DNA of 25,232 nt from JADJPL01 sp964607915 (GCA_964607915.1 CAZSMU010000039.1:1-25232); one strand, 5' to 3'; positions 1-8,474 are shown, numbered from the stretch's first letter. Made by a program: numbers and translations. Notes: generated by a model not told the origin, from the letters alone.

Positions 1-1760
1 TACGAGTACTCATCGAAGGTACGATCCGTGCGGTTGAACTGCCCACCCAGCTTTATCCGGTTGCCGGAGCCCTGCTTGCCACTGGTCAGGACGGGAATGG
101 TGATGTCCAGTTTACCCTGGTACGCTTCGTCGCGCAAGTCGCGGAAGAAGTGGAAGGGGAAAGGAAATTCGGCGTTGTTGATGTTGTAAAAGGCGTCTTC
201 ACCCGGCTGTTCGAGGAAGCTGTATGCAAAGTAGCGCAAATCCGGCTCCATCTGGAGCGAGTTGGTTTTGCCGGCTAGCCATTCGACTTCCATTTTTTGG
301 TTGCCTCCAAAGAGGTGGCGCCCGGTCAACTGATAGGAGGTGAACTGGCGCTGGGTAAACTCCAGGGTGCGCACGTTAAAGGTCGCTGCCGGGTCGGACA
401 GGTTGGCAGGGTAACGACCTGCCTGCACACGCGATGCACTCTCGGCGTCGTTGTTGAAAATCACATTCGCCCCGACGACGTGGTTCTCCGATAATTTGTA
501 ATTGACATTGAACAGGGCGCCCAATTGGGGGTTTCGGGTACTTTTCGTCTCCTGCAGATTGATGACTTCTTCCAGGAACTCCGGGTTGTTATACCGGAAT
601 GCTCCGACCGACCCGTCGCCGTAGTGCTGGAAGTTTTGGGAGTAGTTCACGCCGAGCGTGAAGCCCAGGTCATTGCCGAAAAGCTTTACCCGGTTGCCTA
701 TCGAAAAATTGAGGCTGGAATTGAGAGGGGTACTCCTTTGTTCTGGTACAAACTCATTGCTCAACTCCCGGGCAGTACGATGAAAGACCTCCCGGACCCG
801 GTTATTTGCCGGGTTGGGGTTCCGCGCTGCCAGGTAGTTGCTGGAGCCCAACAGGTTGCTGAGATCGCTGAAAGACATTTCTTTTAGAAAGCTGGGTTGC
901 TCGCGTTTGGAAGCGTTTAAGCCCAGCCAGTCGCCCTGGATGGGCTTCATCGAGTTGAAATCCTCTATCCGAGAGGATTGGGTATTGTACTCCGACCCTG
1001 CCTGAAAGAAAAGGGTGAACTTCTCCGGAAACGACTTCGTGTTCACATTGACCAACCCTCCGCTGAAGTTGCCTGGTAATTCAGGCGTAAAGGTCTTTAC
1101 GGTTACTATATTTTCGATCATTTGCGAGGGGATAAGGTCCAGACTGGCGCTGTTGCGGTATGGATCGGTGCTCGGCAGTGTCACCCCGTTGAGTTGTGAA
1201 ATAGAGTAGCGATCGCCCAGGCCCCGCATGACTACAAAACGACCTCCTTCTACCAGCGCACCCGTCATCTGCCGCATAGCATCTGCCGCATTGGAGCTTC
1301 CCGTCCTGCTGATTTGCTGCGAGGATACCCCATCCTGTATAGAGAATGCCTTGCGCTGGAGCGATATCAGCGAGGCATCTGTGTTTTTCATGGTGGTTGC
1401 GGTTACCACTACCACATCGAGCTCCATAGTCTCTGTCTCGAGTGCAGCGTCTAATGTGTTGGCTGCCCCGGGCTTCAACTCGAATGATTCGATGGCAATT
1501 TTTGCATACCCGGCATAGCTGAATTCGATGCGGTAAACGCCCGGGTTGGCGTCCACAAGATAGTTTCCGTCTATGTCACTGACATTCCCCGTGACTTGGT
1601 TTCCGTCCTGATATAACGCCACCGTAGCGCCTATCAAGGTTTCTCCAGTTTCTTTATCAATAATTTTTCCGGCCAAAACCGCTTTTTGCGCGAGCAGAAA
1701 AGCCGGAAATACAAAAAGGCAGATGTAGAGCAGAATAGTTTTGCGCATGAATGCTTTCAT
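1..1760 (-). CDS. TonB-dependent outer-membrane receptor, N-terminal part (cut by window edge)
   Basis: The reading frame is open from an ATG at 1760 to the left edge, giving about 586 residues of a larger protein. Seen: an N-terminal signal peptide ending LLA|Q near residue 24; a CarboxypepD_reg-like domain at about 27-110 (GKIIDKETGETLIGATV, then DGNYLV and FSYAGY); and a TonB plug at about 130-250 with VVVTATT, MRQMTGALVEGG, MRGLGDRYS, LNGVTLPS and a GNFSGGLVNV segment. The start of the beta-barrel follows. The family takes up large substrates across the outer membrane using TonB energy; the substrate is unknown here. A second in-frame ATG at 1748 is also usable, but 1760 gives a better charged N-region. 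No clear TAnnTTTG element lies directly upstream, so it may be transcribed with the T9SS gene at 1919-4933, whose stop is 158 bases upstream. Confidence 0.93.
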   Translation of the reverse strand, partial: MKAFMRKTILLYICLFVFPAFLLAQKAVLAGKIIDKETGETLIGATVALYQDGNQVTGNVSDIDGNYLVDANPGVYRIEFSYAGYAKIAIESFELKPGAANTLDAALETETMELDVVVVTATTMKNTDASLISLQRKAFSIQDGVSSQQISRTGSSNAADAMRQMTGALVEGGRFVVMRGLGDRYSISQLNGVTLPSTDPYRNSASLDLIPSQMIENIVTVKTFTPELPGNFSGGLVNVNTKSFPEKFTLFFQAGSEYNTQSSRIEDFNSMKPIQGDWLGLNASKREQPSFLKEMSFSDLSNLLGSSNYLAARNPNPANNRVREVFHRTARELSNEFVPEQRSTPLNSSLNFSIGNRVKLFGNDLGFTLGVNYSQNFQHYGDGSVGAFRYNNPEFLEEVINLQETKSTRNPQLGALFNVNYKLSENHVVGANVIFNNDAESASRVQAGRYPANLSDPAATFNVRTLEFTQRQFTSYQLTGRHLFGGNQKMEVEWLAGKTNSLQMEPDLRYFAYSFLEQPGEDAFYNINNAEFPFPFHFFRDLRDEAYQGKLDITIPVLTSGKQGSGNRIKLGGQFNRTDRTFDEYS

Positions 1761-1860
1761 AAATGAAATATTGGGAGGTTAGACTTGCTGCGAGAGAAAT
1801 CTTCCGGGTTGAATCTATACCGGGCCCTAATCCTCTCGATGCTAATCCGTTGCGTTAAGC

Positions 1861-1900
1861 ATACGCATGGGCGAGGATGAATTATCCTCGCCCCACGTAT
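1861..1900. terminator. Long hairpin between T9SS protein gene and TonB receptor gene
   Basis: An exact 10-bp inverted repeat (1869-1878 with 1884-1893, loop GAATT) is extended by a second 5-bp arm pair (1861-1865 with 1896-1900) across a small internal loop. It starts 19 bases past the T9SS gene stop, on that gene's transcript and upstream of the receptor start. There is no following T-run, so it could be a partial terminator, an attenuator setting the surface-protein:receptor ratio, or an mRNA-stabilising 3' structure. The structure is seen; the role is inferred. Confidence 0.55.
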
Positions 1901-1918
1901 GAAATCAGCAAGTCGGAA

Positions 1919-4900
1919 TTATTCTACAATGAGTTTCTTGGCTGCAAATTTTCCAGATTCGGTGGTAAACTTGACCATATAGATGCCACGGCCCAGACCA
2001 GACATCTCGGTACGGTTCATACCGGAGTAATCTATACGCAGCGAGCGCAGGCGCTTGCCATCGATGGAGAACACCTCAATTTGGACCGGTTCGTCGAAGT
2101 CGCTCTCCAGGGTGAAGTAGTCGCTGGTCGGGTTGGGATAAATCTGGAAGCGGCTCAGGAGGCTGTTAGAGAACTCTTCGATGGAAGTAGGGATAAAGCC
2201 GAGGTGTCCGTTTCTTTCCAGGGACGTCCACTTCCGGATCCAGAGCTGGGCATAATCGTTGCTGAACGCTCCTTTGAAGTTGACCGGCGTAAAGAAGCTA
2301 TCGCCTGAGGGCAAGCTTGCCAGAGGGCCGTACGCTGCCGCTCCCAGCGAAGGCCGCGGGTCGAGTCTGCCATCCTGGATACGGCTCACGCTTGCCAGCA
2401 TTGGATTAGCTACGAGGTTGCCGTTGGAGACCATGTGATTGATCAGGGTCGCCGCCGTCGGCTCGTCCTGCGTCGGGTTGCCCGAGGTCACGCGGATCAC
2501 CCCGCTGGCCGAAGCGTCTATCGCGTTGGTCGTGCCATTGGCCCAGAACAGGTTGTTCAGGATCTTCAGCTCTCCTTTCTTCAGCTTCTCGTACGCATCG
2601 TTTGCCGGTGCGTTCTTGTCCTGCACCTCTATGGCCTTGCCGCGGGACTCCGTGAAAATCGAGTTCGCAATCGTACCCGCCGTGCCTGCGCGCAGCAGAA
2701 GCCCTATGCCCCCGGCCGTCGCGTTCGTGCCCGTACCGATATGCGTCCAGTTGAATACCGTTCCGTTCGAGTACGGCGTGGCATCATCCGGCGTCGTACC
2801 GTCGAACTCGCCACCCAGGTCGGCTGCGTCCGGGCGCTGGATCGAAAACCAGAACTGCCCCTTGCCCGTATATACTTCGTCCCAGTCGTAGCTGTCGTCT
2901 TCGGCGAAGGCTACCACCGCGTATTTCAGGTTCGGCGAACCCCCGAAGAACTCGATCCCGTCGTCCGAGTTCGCATATACTTCGACGTATTCCAGAACCG
3001 TCTTGCTGCCCACACCCGCCAGGGTCAGGCCGTTCAGCTCGTTCGAGCCCGTCAGGATGCGGCCTCCGTGGCGGATGGACACATAGCGCAGCACGCCCGA
3101 GTCGTCGTTGTTGTCGTTGCCCCCGTAGATCGCGCGCGTCTCGCCCGTCGGGATACCCTCCACGCTCGCCGTGGCGTTCCCGTTCTTCTGCGTGACCCCG
3201 TTGCCCAGGATGACGATACCACCCCAGAGCGATACGTCGCGGGGACCAAGATCCGTCGGGTTGTTCACATCGTCTGCCTGTGCCGTGAAGATGATCGGGT
3301 TGTCCCGGGTGCCATCGGCATAGATTTTCGCGCCTTTGGCAATCACCAGTGCGGAAGGGTTGCCCACGTCCGCGCGAGGAGTGAACTTCACCACTGTACC
3401 CGCTTCGATGTTCAGGACACCACCTTCCTCGAGGAATACGAGGCCGTCCAGCACATAGGTGTTCTCTTTCGTCCACGTATAGGTCTTACCACCTACCAGG
3501 GAGGAATCCACTATGTTGATGGTCTGGCCAGCCCCAGGAGTCCGCAGGTGGCCGTTGCGGGCCAGCGAGCTCCATCCGGCGAGCCACAGGTCGTCCGGGT
3601 TCGCTCCGAACGCACCTTTGAAATCTACTTTCGTAAAGAACGGATCGTTCGGTAGTACCGCCAAATCACCCGTGTAGGCTGCCCCGCTCCGGCCTGGGCG
3701 AGGATCCAGGCCACCGTCTGCCTGGCGGCTGACGCCGCGCAGCATCGGGTTGGCAGACAGGTTCTTGTTCGAAGCCATGTGGCTAACCAACGTTGCCGCC
3801 GTCGGCTCGTCCTGCGTCGGGTTGCCCGAGGTCACGCGGATCACCCCGCTGGCCGAAGCGTCTATCGCGTTGGTCGTGCCATTGGCCCAGAACAGGTTGT
3901 TCAGGATCTTCAGCTCTCCTTTCTTCAGCTTCTCGTACGCATCGTTTGCCGGTGCGTTCTTGTCCTGCACCTCTATGGCCTTGCCGCGGGACTCCGTGAA
4001 AATCGAGTTCGCAATCGTACCCGCCGTGCCTGCGCGCAGCAGAAGCCCTATGCCCCCGGCCGTCGCGTTCGTGCCCGTACCGATATGCGTCCAGTTGAAT
4101 ACCGTTCCGTTCGAGTACGGCGTGGCATCATCCGGCGTCGTACCGTCGAACTCGCCACCCAGGTCGGCTGCGTCCGGGCGCTGGATCGAAAACCAGAACT
4201 GCCCCTTGCCCGTATATACTTCGTCCCAGTCGTAGCTGTCGTCTTCGGCGAAGGCTACCACCGCGTATTTCAGGTTCGGCGAACCCCCGAAGAACTCGAT
4301 CCCGTCGTCCGAGTTCGCATATACTTCGACGTATTCCAGAACCGTCTTGCTGCCCACACCCGCCAGGGTCAGGCCGTTCAGCTCGTTCGAGCCCGTCAGG
4401 ATGCGGCCTCCGTGGCGGATGGACACATAGCGCAGCACGCCCGAGTCGTCGTTGTTGTCGTTGCCCCCGTAGATCGCGCGCGTCTCGCCCGTCGGGATAC
4501 CCTCCACGCTCGCCGTGGCGTTCCCGTTCTTCTGCGTGACCCCGTTGCCCAGGATGACGATACCACCCCAGAGCGATACGTCGCGGGGACCAAGATCCGT
4601 CGGGTTGTTCACATCGTCTGCCTGTGCCGTGAAGATGATCGGGTTGTCCCGGGTGCCATCGGCATAGATTTTCGCGCCTTTGGCAATCACCAGTGCGGAA
4701 GGGTTGCCCACGTCCGCGCGAGGAGTGAACTTCACCACTGTGCCCGCTTCGATAGTCAGTTCAGCACCTTCTTCAACGAATACCAGGCCGTCGCATAGAT
4801 ACACATTGTCTTTTGTCCATTTGACCTTTTGGCCAGCGGTGATGCTGGCATCCGTGATGTTGACCACGTTTTGTGCCGTGGCTCCCAGATACAGCAGAGT

Positions 4901-4933
4901 AAGGAAGGATACGAGTGTTGAAATTCGCCTCAT
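1919..4933 (-). CDS. T9SS-exported surface protein with two near-identical internal repeats and type A sorting domain
   Basis: The protein is 1004 residues from the ATG at 4933. That start gives a clean signal peptide (MRRISTLVSFLTLLYLGATAQ); an in-frame ATG at 4972 lies upstream of a -7 promoter element and is rejected. Two repeats of 448 residues follow, each with beta-rich segments such as LTIEAGTVVKF, GAKIYADGTRDNPIIFTA, WGGIVILGNG, YGGNDNNDDSGVLRYVSIRHGG, NGLTLAGVGS, DDGIEFFGG, DSYDWDEVYTGKGQFWFSIQ, and ending in LDPRP...FKGAF...LARNGHL. The C-terminal ~85 residues (FQIYPNPTSDYFTL to FAAKKLIVE) are a type A T9SS sorting domain, so the product should be secreted or anchored at the cell surface. 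The repeated unit resembles a Bacteroidota family of parallel-beta proteins of unknown function that I recall beside TonB receptors, as here. Many Asp/Asn residues suggest, without proof, metal or calcium binding. Confidence 0.9.
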   Translation of the reverse strand: MRRISTLVSFLTLLYLGATAQNVVNITDASITAGQKVKWTKDNVYLCDGLVFVEEGAELTIEAGTVVKFTPRADVGNPSALVIAKGAKIYADGTRDNPIIFTAQADDVNNPTDLGPRDVSLWGGIVILGNGVTQKNGNATASVEGIPTGETRAIYGGNDNNDDSGVLRYVSIRHGGRILTGSNELNGLTLAGVGSKTVLEYVEVYANSDDGIEFFGGSPNLKYAVVAFAEDDSYDWDEVYTGKGQFWFSIQRPDAADLGGEFDGTTPDDATPYSNGTVFNWTHIGTGTNATAGGIGLLLRAGTAGTIANSIFTESRGKAIEVQDKNAPANDAYEKLKKGELKILNNLFWANGTTNAIDASASGVIRVTSGNPTQDEPTAATLVSHMASNKNLSANPMLRGVSRQADGGLDPRPGRSGAAYTGDLAVLPNDPFFTKVDFKGAFGANPDDLWLAGWSSLARNGHLRTPGAGQTINIVDSSLVGGKTYTWTKENTYVLDGLVFLEEGGVLNIEAGTVVKFTPRADVGNPSALVIAKGAKIYADGTRDNPIIFTAQADDVNNPTDLGPRDVSLWGGIVILGNGVTQKNGNATASVEGIPTGETRAIYGGNDNNDDSGVLRYVSIRHGGRILTGSNELNGLTLAGVGSKTVLEYVEVYANSDDGIEFFGGSPNLKYAVVAFAEDDSYDWDEVYTGKGQFWFSIQRPDAADLGGEFDGTTPDDATPYSNGTVFNWTHIGTGTNATAGGIGLLLRAGTAGTIANSIFTESRGKAIEVQDKNAPANDAYEKLKKGELKILNNLFWANGTTNAIDASASGVIRVTSGNPTQDEPTAATLINHMVSNGNLVANPMLASVSRIQDGRLDPRPSLGAAAYGPLASLPSGDSFFTPVNFKGAFSNDYAQLWIRKWTSLERNGHLGFIPTSIEEFSNSLLSRFQIYPNPTSDYFTLESDFDEPVQIEVFSIDGKRLRSLRIDYSGMNRTEMSGLGRGIYMVKFTTESGKFAAKKLIVE
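2451..3397. repeat. 947-bp perfect direct repeat, copy 2 (C-terminal repeat of surface protein)
   Basis: Compared line by line with 3795-4741 (offset 1344 bases = 448 codons), no mismatch was found. Identity ends sharply: 2450 is C versus T at 3794, and 3398 is A versus G at 4742. Outside these bounds the two units are still homologous but clearly diverged in DNA and protein. Confidence 0.95.
3795..4741. repeat. 947-bp perfect direct repeat, copy 1 (N-terminal repeat of surface protein)
   Basis: Partner of 2451-3397, in the same orientation and reading frame. It covers about residues 65-380 of the 1004-residue protein, while copy 2 covers about 513-828. Confidence 0.95.
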
Positions 4934-4955
4934 GTGAAAAGTTTTAAATTTGAAG

Positions 4956-4963
4956 CAAAGGTA
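4956..4963 (-). promoter_or_regulatory. Bacteroidota -7 element for the T9SS surface protein gene
   Basis: On the minus strand this reads TACCTTTG, an exact match to TAnnTTTG, 22 bases upstream of the ATG at 4933. No clear TTTG is found 19-21 bases further upstream, so the -33 half is weak. The element falls inside the longer ORF that begins at 4972 and therefore argues for the shorter start. Confidence 0.55.
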
Positions 4964-5078
4964 GAGGGGCAATGTAAACCAGATGTTAAGCCGGTTTTAA
5001 GGATATGCTAAGATTTGGCGTGCGATATGCTGCAGCGATAGTGTATTTCTCGGGTATTTTCCAAATAGATAGCGGCAT

Positions 5079-5113
5079 TTTGAATTACGCCCTCGGCAAA
5101 TAATATATCTTTA
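5079..5113 (+). promoter_or_regulatory. Probable promoter of the tricorn-like protease gene
   Basis: TTTG at 5079-5082 and TATCTTTA at 5106-5113 (seven of eight bases of TAnnTTTG, last base A instead of G). The spacer of 23 is slightly longer than the usual 19-21. It lies 27 bases upstream of the ATG at 5141, in the divergent gap with the T9SS gene. Confidence 0.4.
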
Positions 5114-5140
5114 CAGGAGAAACACCAAACCACGACACAC

Positions 5141-8100
5141 ATGCAGAATCGTTTCCTGGCACCGTATTTTTTGGGTGTCTGCCTTTTCTTCTTTTCGGCT
5201 ACGCCCGCCTTGCAGGGCCAGTATGCCCGCCTTCTTCGCCAGCCGTCTTTGAGCGCTGAGCACATCGCGTTCATCTACGGGGCCGACCTTTGGGTAGTGG
5301 ACAAAAGCGGCGCTGACGCGCGCCGCCTGACGAGCACCGCCGCAGTGGAGAGCGACCCCTGTTTTTCGCCGGACGGCCGCTGGATTGCGTTCAGTTCCAA
5401 CCGCTCAGGGACTGCGAGTGTCTATGTGCTTCCGGTGCAGGGCGGCGAGCCCCGCCGCCTTACCTGGTACCCTGCGGCGTCCTACCCCCGCGGCTGGACG
5501 CCCGACGGCAAAGAGGTGCTCTATGCCAGTTCGAGGGAAAGCGCCCCCACCTCGTTCAACCGCTTATGGGCGGTGCCGGCTACGGGCGGCCCTTCGCGCC
5601 TGTTGCCCATACCACGCGCACAGGACGGATCGTTCTCACCCGATGGCAAACGGCTCGTCTTCGACGCAGTGAGCCGCTGGGACGTGGAGTGGCGCGCGTA
5701 TCGGGGCGGCCAAAACACCCCGCTCGTGCTGCTCGACCTCGACGACCTCGACGAGACGCTCATCCCCAACGAGCAGCGCAGCACCGACATCCAACCCTTG
5801 TGGCTGGGCAACACCATCTACTTCCTCTCCGACCGCAGCGGGGTGGCCAACGTATGGGCTTATGTGCCGGCCAACGGCAGCCTGCGCGCCGTCACCCGTT
5901 TCAGCGGTTCCGATGTGAAGTGGCTGGGAGGACAGGGCGCCACACTGGTCTTTGAACGCGAGGGGTATCTACACACCCTGGATCCCGCCACCGGCGAAAG
6001 CCGGCAGCTCAATATCCGCATCTCGGGGGATTTCCCCTGGGCCGAAACGCGCTGGGAGAACGTCAGCAGCCGGGTAACAGCGGTTTCCCTCTCGCCTACC
6101 GGCAAGCGGGTAGCCATGGAAGCCCGCGGTGAAATCTTTACCGTACCCGTCGAGAACGGCGACGCCCGCAACCTGACCCGCAGCTCCGGTGCCGCCGACC
6201 GCGCCCCGGCCTGGTCACCCGACGGCACCCGCATCGCCTGGTTCTCAGATAAAGGCGGCAATGGCTATGGGCTCATGATCGCCCGCCAGGACGGCCTCGA
6301 GGAGCCGGCCCGCATCGACATCGGAGTGTCTAAGATGGCCTGGGAACCCGTCTGGTCACCAGACTCCAAATACATAGCCTTTGTGGACGACGACGTGCGG
6401 GTGCGCGTCGTACAGGTAGAAACCGGAGAAATCCAGACTGCCGACGTCGGTGGTGCCAATATCGAACGCGGGGATATGAGCCTCAACTGGTCGCCTGATT
6501 CGCGCTGGCTGGCCTACTCCAAAACCGCCCCCAACCATTTCCGACAAGTCGTGCTCTGGTCTATGGAGAACAAACAGGCAAAAGCGCTCAGCGACCCGCT
6601 GGCCGATGCTTTCTCCCCCGCCTGGGACCGCAACGGCCAGCACCTCTACTTCCTGGCCAGCACCGAAGTAGCGCTCGGCTCCGTTTGGGCCAATACCAGT
6701 TCCATGCAGGCCAACCCTTCCTACGGAGCCTATGTCGCAGTGCTCCGGGAAAACGGCCCGGCACCTTTCCCGCTCAAAAGCGATGAGGAGCCCGATACGA
6801 CTAAAAATGCCAAAAAGAACAACGGAGATACCAGCAAACTCGTGCGCATAGACTGGGATGGAATCGCGCGCAGAACCATCGCCCTGCCCATGCCGATCCG
6901 GAACTACACCGCGATGTCCACCGGTGCCAAAGGCTCCGTTTTCATCGCCGAGAGCATCCCCAACGCCACAGGCCAGACCCTCCACAAGTTCAGCCTCGAA
7001 GGACGCAAAGCGGAGGAGTTCGCCAGCGGCATACAACAGTGGTCACTGGCTTCGAGCGGGGAAAAAATACTGCTCAAAGGCACGGGCGGCCAGTGGCGGG
7101 TCGTCGCTACCACCAAGCCCCCCAGCCCGGCAGAAGGGGCGCTGACCCTCAACCTGCGCATGCCGCTCGACCGCATGGCAGAGTGGAAGCAGATCTTCGA
7201 AGAGGCCTGGCGCTACGAGCGGGACTACTTCTACGACCCGGGAATGCACGGGCGCGACTGGCAGGAAGTGTGGGAGCGCTATGCCCCGCTCATCCCCCAC
7301 CTGCGCCACCGCAGCGACCTGTCCTACATCCTCGACCAGATGAACGGCGAATTGTCCGTCGGGCACAGCTTCGTGTTCGGAGGGGATTTCCCTGCCGTAG
7401 ATGCAGAGCAGACCGGGCTGCCGGGTGCCGACCTCAGCTTCCAGAATGGCGGCTGGCGCCTGACGCGCATCCTGACCGCCGAAAGCTGGAACCCCGGACT
7501 CCTCGCCCCGCTCGACCAGCCCGGGCTGAACGTGCGCGAAGGCGATTTCCTGGTCGGCGTGGACGGCGTACCCATCGGTCCCAACGACGACCCCTATCGC
7601 TTCTTCGACGGTACGGCAAGTCGTCAGACCGTCCTGCACCTCAACAAGCGCCCTACCATGGACAGCGCCTGGACCATCACCATCAAACCGATAGCAAACG
7701 AATCCGCCTTGCGCCAGCGCGCCTGGGTCGAAGATAACCGCCGCAAAGTGGACCAGCTCTCCAAAGGCCGCCTGGCGTATGTCTGGGTGCCCAATACCAG
7801 CGGGCAGGGCTTCGTATCCTTCAACCGCTACTACTTCGCCCAGCAAGACAAGGAAGGCGCCGTTATTGACGAACGCTTCAATGGCGGCGGCCTGCTCGAC
7901 GATTATATGGTGGACCTGATGACCCGCCGCCTCCGCGCCGCCCTCACCAACGAGGTGCCCAATGGCATCCCCTTGCGCCTCCCCGGTGGGATATTAGGCC
8001 CTAAAGTACTGCTCATCAACGAACTGGCCGGGTCGGGCGGCGACTTCTTCCCCTGGGTCTTCCGACAGCAAAAGGCAGGCCCACTCATCGGAACCCGCAC

Positions 8101-8386
8101 CTGGGGCGGCTTGGTGAAATCGTCCGTGCATTACGCACTGGTGGACGGCGGCGCCCTCACCGCCCCCGATAACGCCGTCTTTGACCCCATCCAGAAACGC
8201 TGGATCGCGGAAAACGAAGGGGTCGCCCCCGATGTCGAAGTCCGCATAGATGCTAAATCCGCCGCTCAGGGCAGAGACCCGCAACTCGAAAAAGGCGTAC
8301 AGGAAGCCCTGCGCCTGCTCGAACTGGAACCGCCCGCCAAAGTCGTACCACCGCCGTTCTCCAAGCCGGCCACTAAAAAGAATTAA
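5141..8386 (+). CDS. Exported tricorn-like S41 family protease with beta-propeller and PDZ domain
   Basis: The protein is 1081 residues, the usual size for tricorn homologues. Order: signal peptide (about 1-26); beta-propeller built from repeats such as FSPDGRWIAFSSNRSG, WSPDGTRIAWFSDKGG, WSPDSKYIAFVDDD and WSPDSRWLAYS (about 40-640); tricorn C1 region; PDZ (about 755-850, containing VREGDFLVGVDGVPI); and the S41 core. Catalytic candidates by homology to Thermoplasma tricorn are His742 (SVGHSF), Ser965 (NELAGSGGDFFPW) and Glu1024 (AENEGVAPDVEV). The GTRTWGGLV loop is typical. The position before His742, serine in the archaeal enzyme as I recall it, is Gly here. The enzyme should degrade peptides, and the signal peptide puts it in the periplasm or envelope. 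It ends about 90 bases before osmC, with a large hairpin between. Confidence 0.92.
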   Translation: MQNRFLAPYFLGVCLFFFSATPALQGQYARLLRQPSLSAEHIAFIYGADLWVVDKSGADARRLTSTAAVESDPCFSPDGRWIAFSSNRSGTASVYVLPVQGGEPRRLTWYPAASYPRGWTPDGKEVLYASSRESAPTSFNRLWAVPATGGPSRLLPIPRAQDGSFSPDGKRLVFDAVSRWDVEWRAYRGGQNTPLVLLDLDDLDETLIPNEQRSTDIQPLWLGNTIYFLSDRSGVANVWAYVPANGSLRAVTRFSGSDVKWLGGQGATLVFEREGYLHTLDPATGESRQLNIRISGDFPWAETRWENVSSRVTAVSLSPTGKRVAMEARGEIFTVPVENGDARNLTRSSGAADRAPAWSPDGTRIAWFSDKGGNGYGLMIARQDGLEEPARIDIGVSKMAWEPVWSPDSKYIAFVDDDVRVRVVQVETGEIQTADVGGANIERGDMSLNWSPDSRWLAYSKTAPNHFRQVVLWSMENKQAKALSDPLADAFSPAWDRNGQHLYFLASTEVALGSVWANTSSMQANPSYGAYVAVLRENGPAPFPLKSDEEPDTTKNAKKNNGDTSKLVRIDWDGIARRTIALPMPIRNYTAMSTGAKGSVFIAESIPNATGQTLHKFSLEGRKAEEFASGIQQWSLASSGEKILLKGTGGQWRVVATTKPPSPAEGALTLNLRMPLDRMAEWKQIFEEAWRYERDYFYDPGMHGRDWQEVWERYAPLIPHLRHRSDLSYILDQMNGELSVGHSFVFGGDFPAVDAEQTGLPGADLSFQNGGWRLTRILTAESWNPGLLAPLDQPGLNVREGDFLVGVDGVPIGPNDDPYRFFDGTASRQTVLHLNKRPTMDSAWTITIKPIANESALRQRAWVEDNRRKVDQLSKGRLAYVWVPNTSGQGFVSFNRYYFAQQDKEGAVIDERFNGGGLLDDYMVDLMTRRLRAALTNEVPNGIPLRLPGGILGPKVLLINELAGSGGDFFPWVFRQQKAGPLIGTRTWGGLVKSSVHYALVDGGALTAPDNAVFDPIQKRWIAENEGVAPDVEVRIDAKSAAQGRDPQLEKGVQEALRLLELEPPAKVVPPPFSKPATKKN

Positions 8387-8396
8387 GTCCGTATCC

Positions 8397-8451
8397 GGGA
8401 ATTTTCAGCCAAGTCGAAAATGCACTTATTTTTGACTTGGCTGAAAATCCC
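8397..8451. promoter_or_regulatory. Long palindrome containing the osmC -7 element; possible operator and/or tricorn terminator
   Basis: Arms 8401-8421 and 8428-8448 are complementary over 21 positions with one G.U pair and a six-base loop (GCACTT). Three more G-C pairs (8397-8399 with 8449-8451) follow after a one-base bulge. TATTTTTG at 8427-8434 matches TAnnTTTG exactly, is oriented toward osmC and lies 40 bases before its ATG. The structure could stop tricorn transcription (there is no T-run), act as a repressor or activator site over the osmC promoter, or fold in the RNA. The sequence is seen; the role is inferred. Confidence 0.65.
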
Positions 8452-8474
8452 GCACATACTCTAACCCTTTAGCC

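Noticed and set aside
2451..4741. Insertion sequence or transposon as explanation for the 947-bp repeat
   Set aside because: The repeats are in frame with the host gene, lack terminal inverted repeats and transposase, and both encode the same beta-repeat domain.
2435..4798. Long plus-strand frames (406 and 339 codons) over the surface-protein repeats
   Set aside because: They are antisense shadows repeated because the DNA itself is repeated; the minus strand has the signal peptide and T9SS sorting domain.
7039..7846. Frames of more than 230 codons on both strands within the tricorn gene
   Set aside because: They are Arg/Pro-rich or low-complexity shadows inside a continuous, well-matched S41 protease frame.
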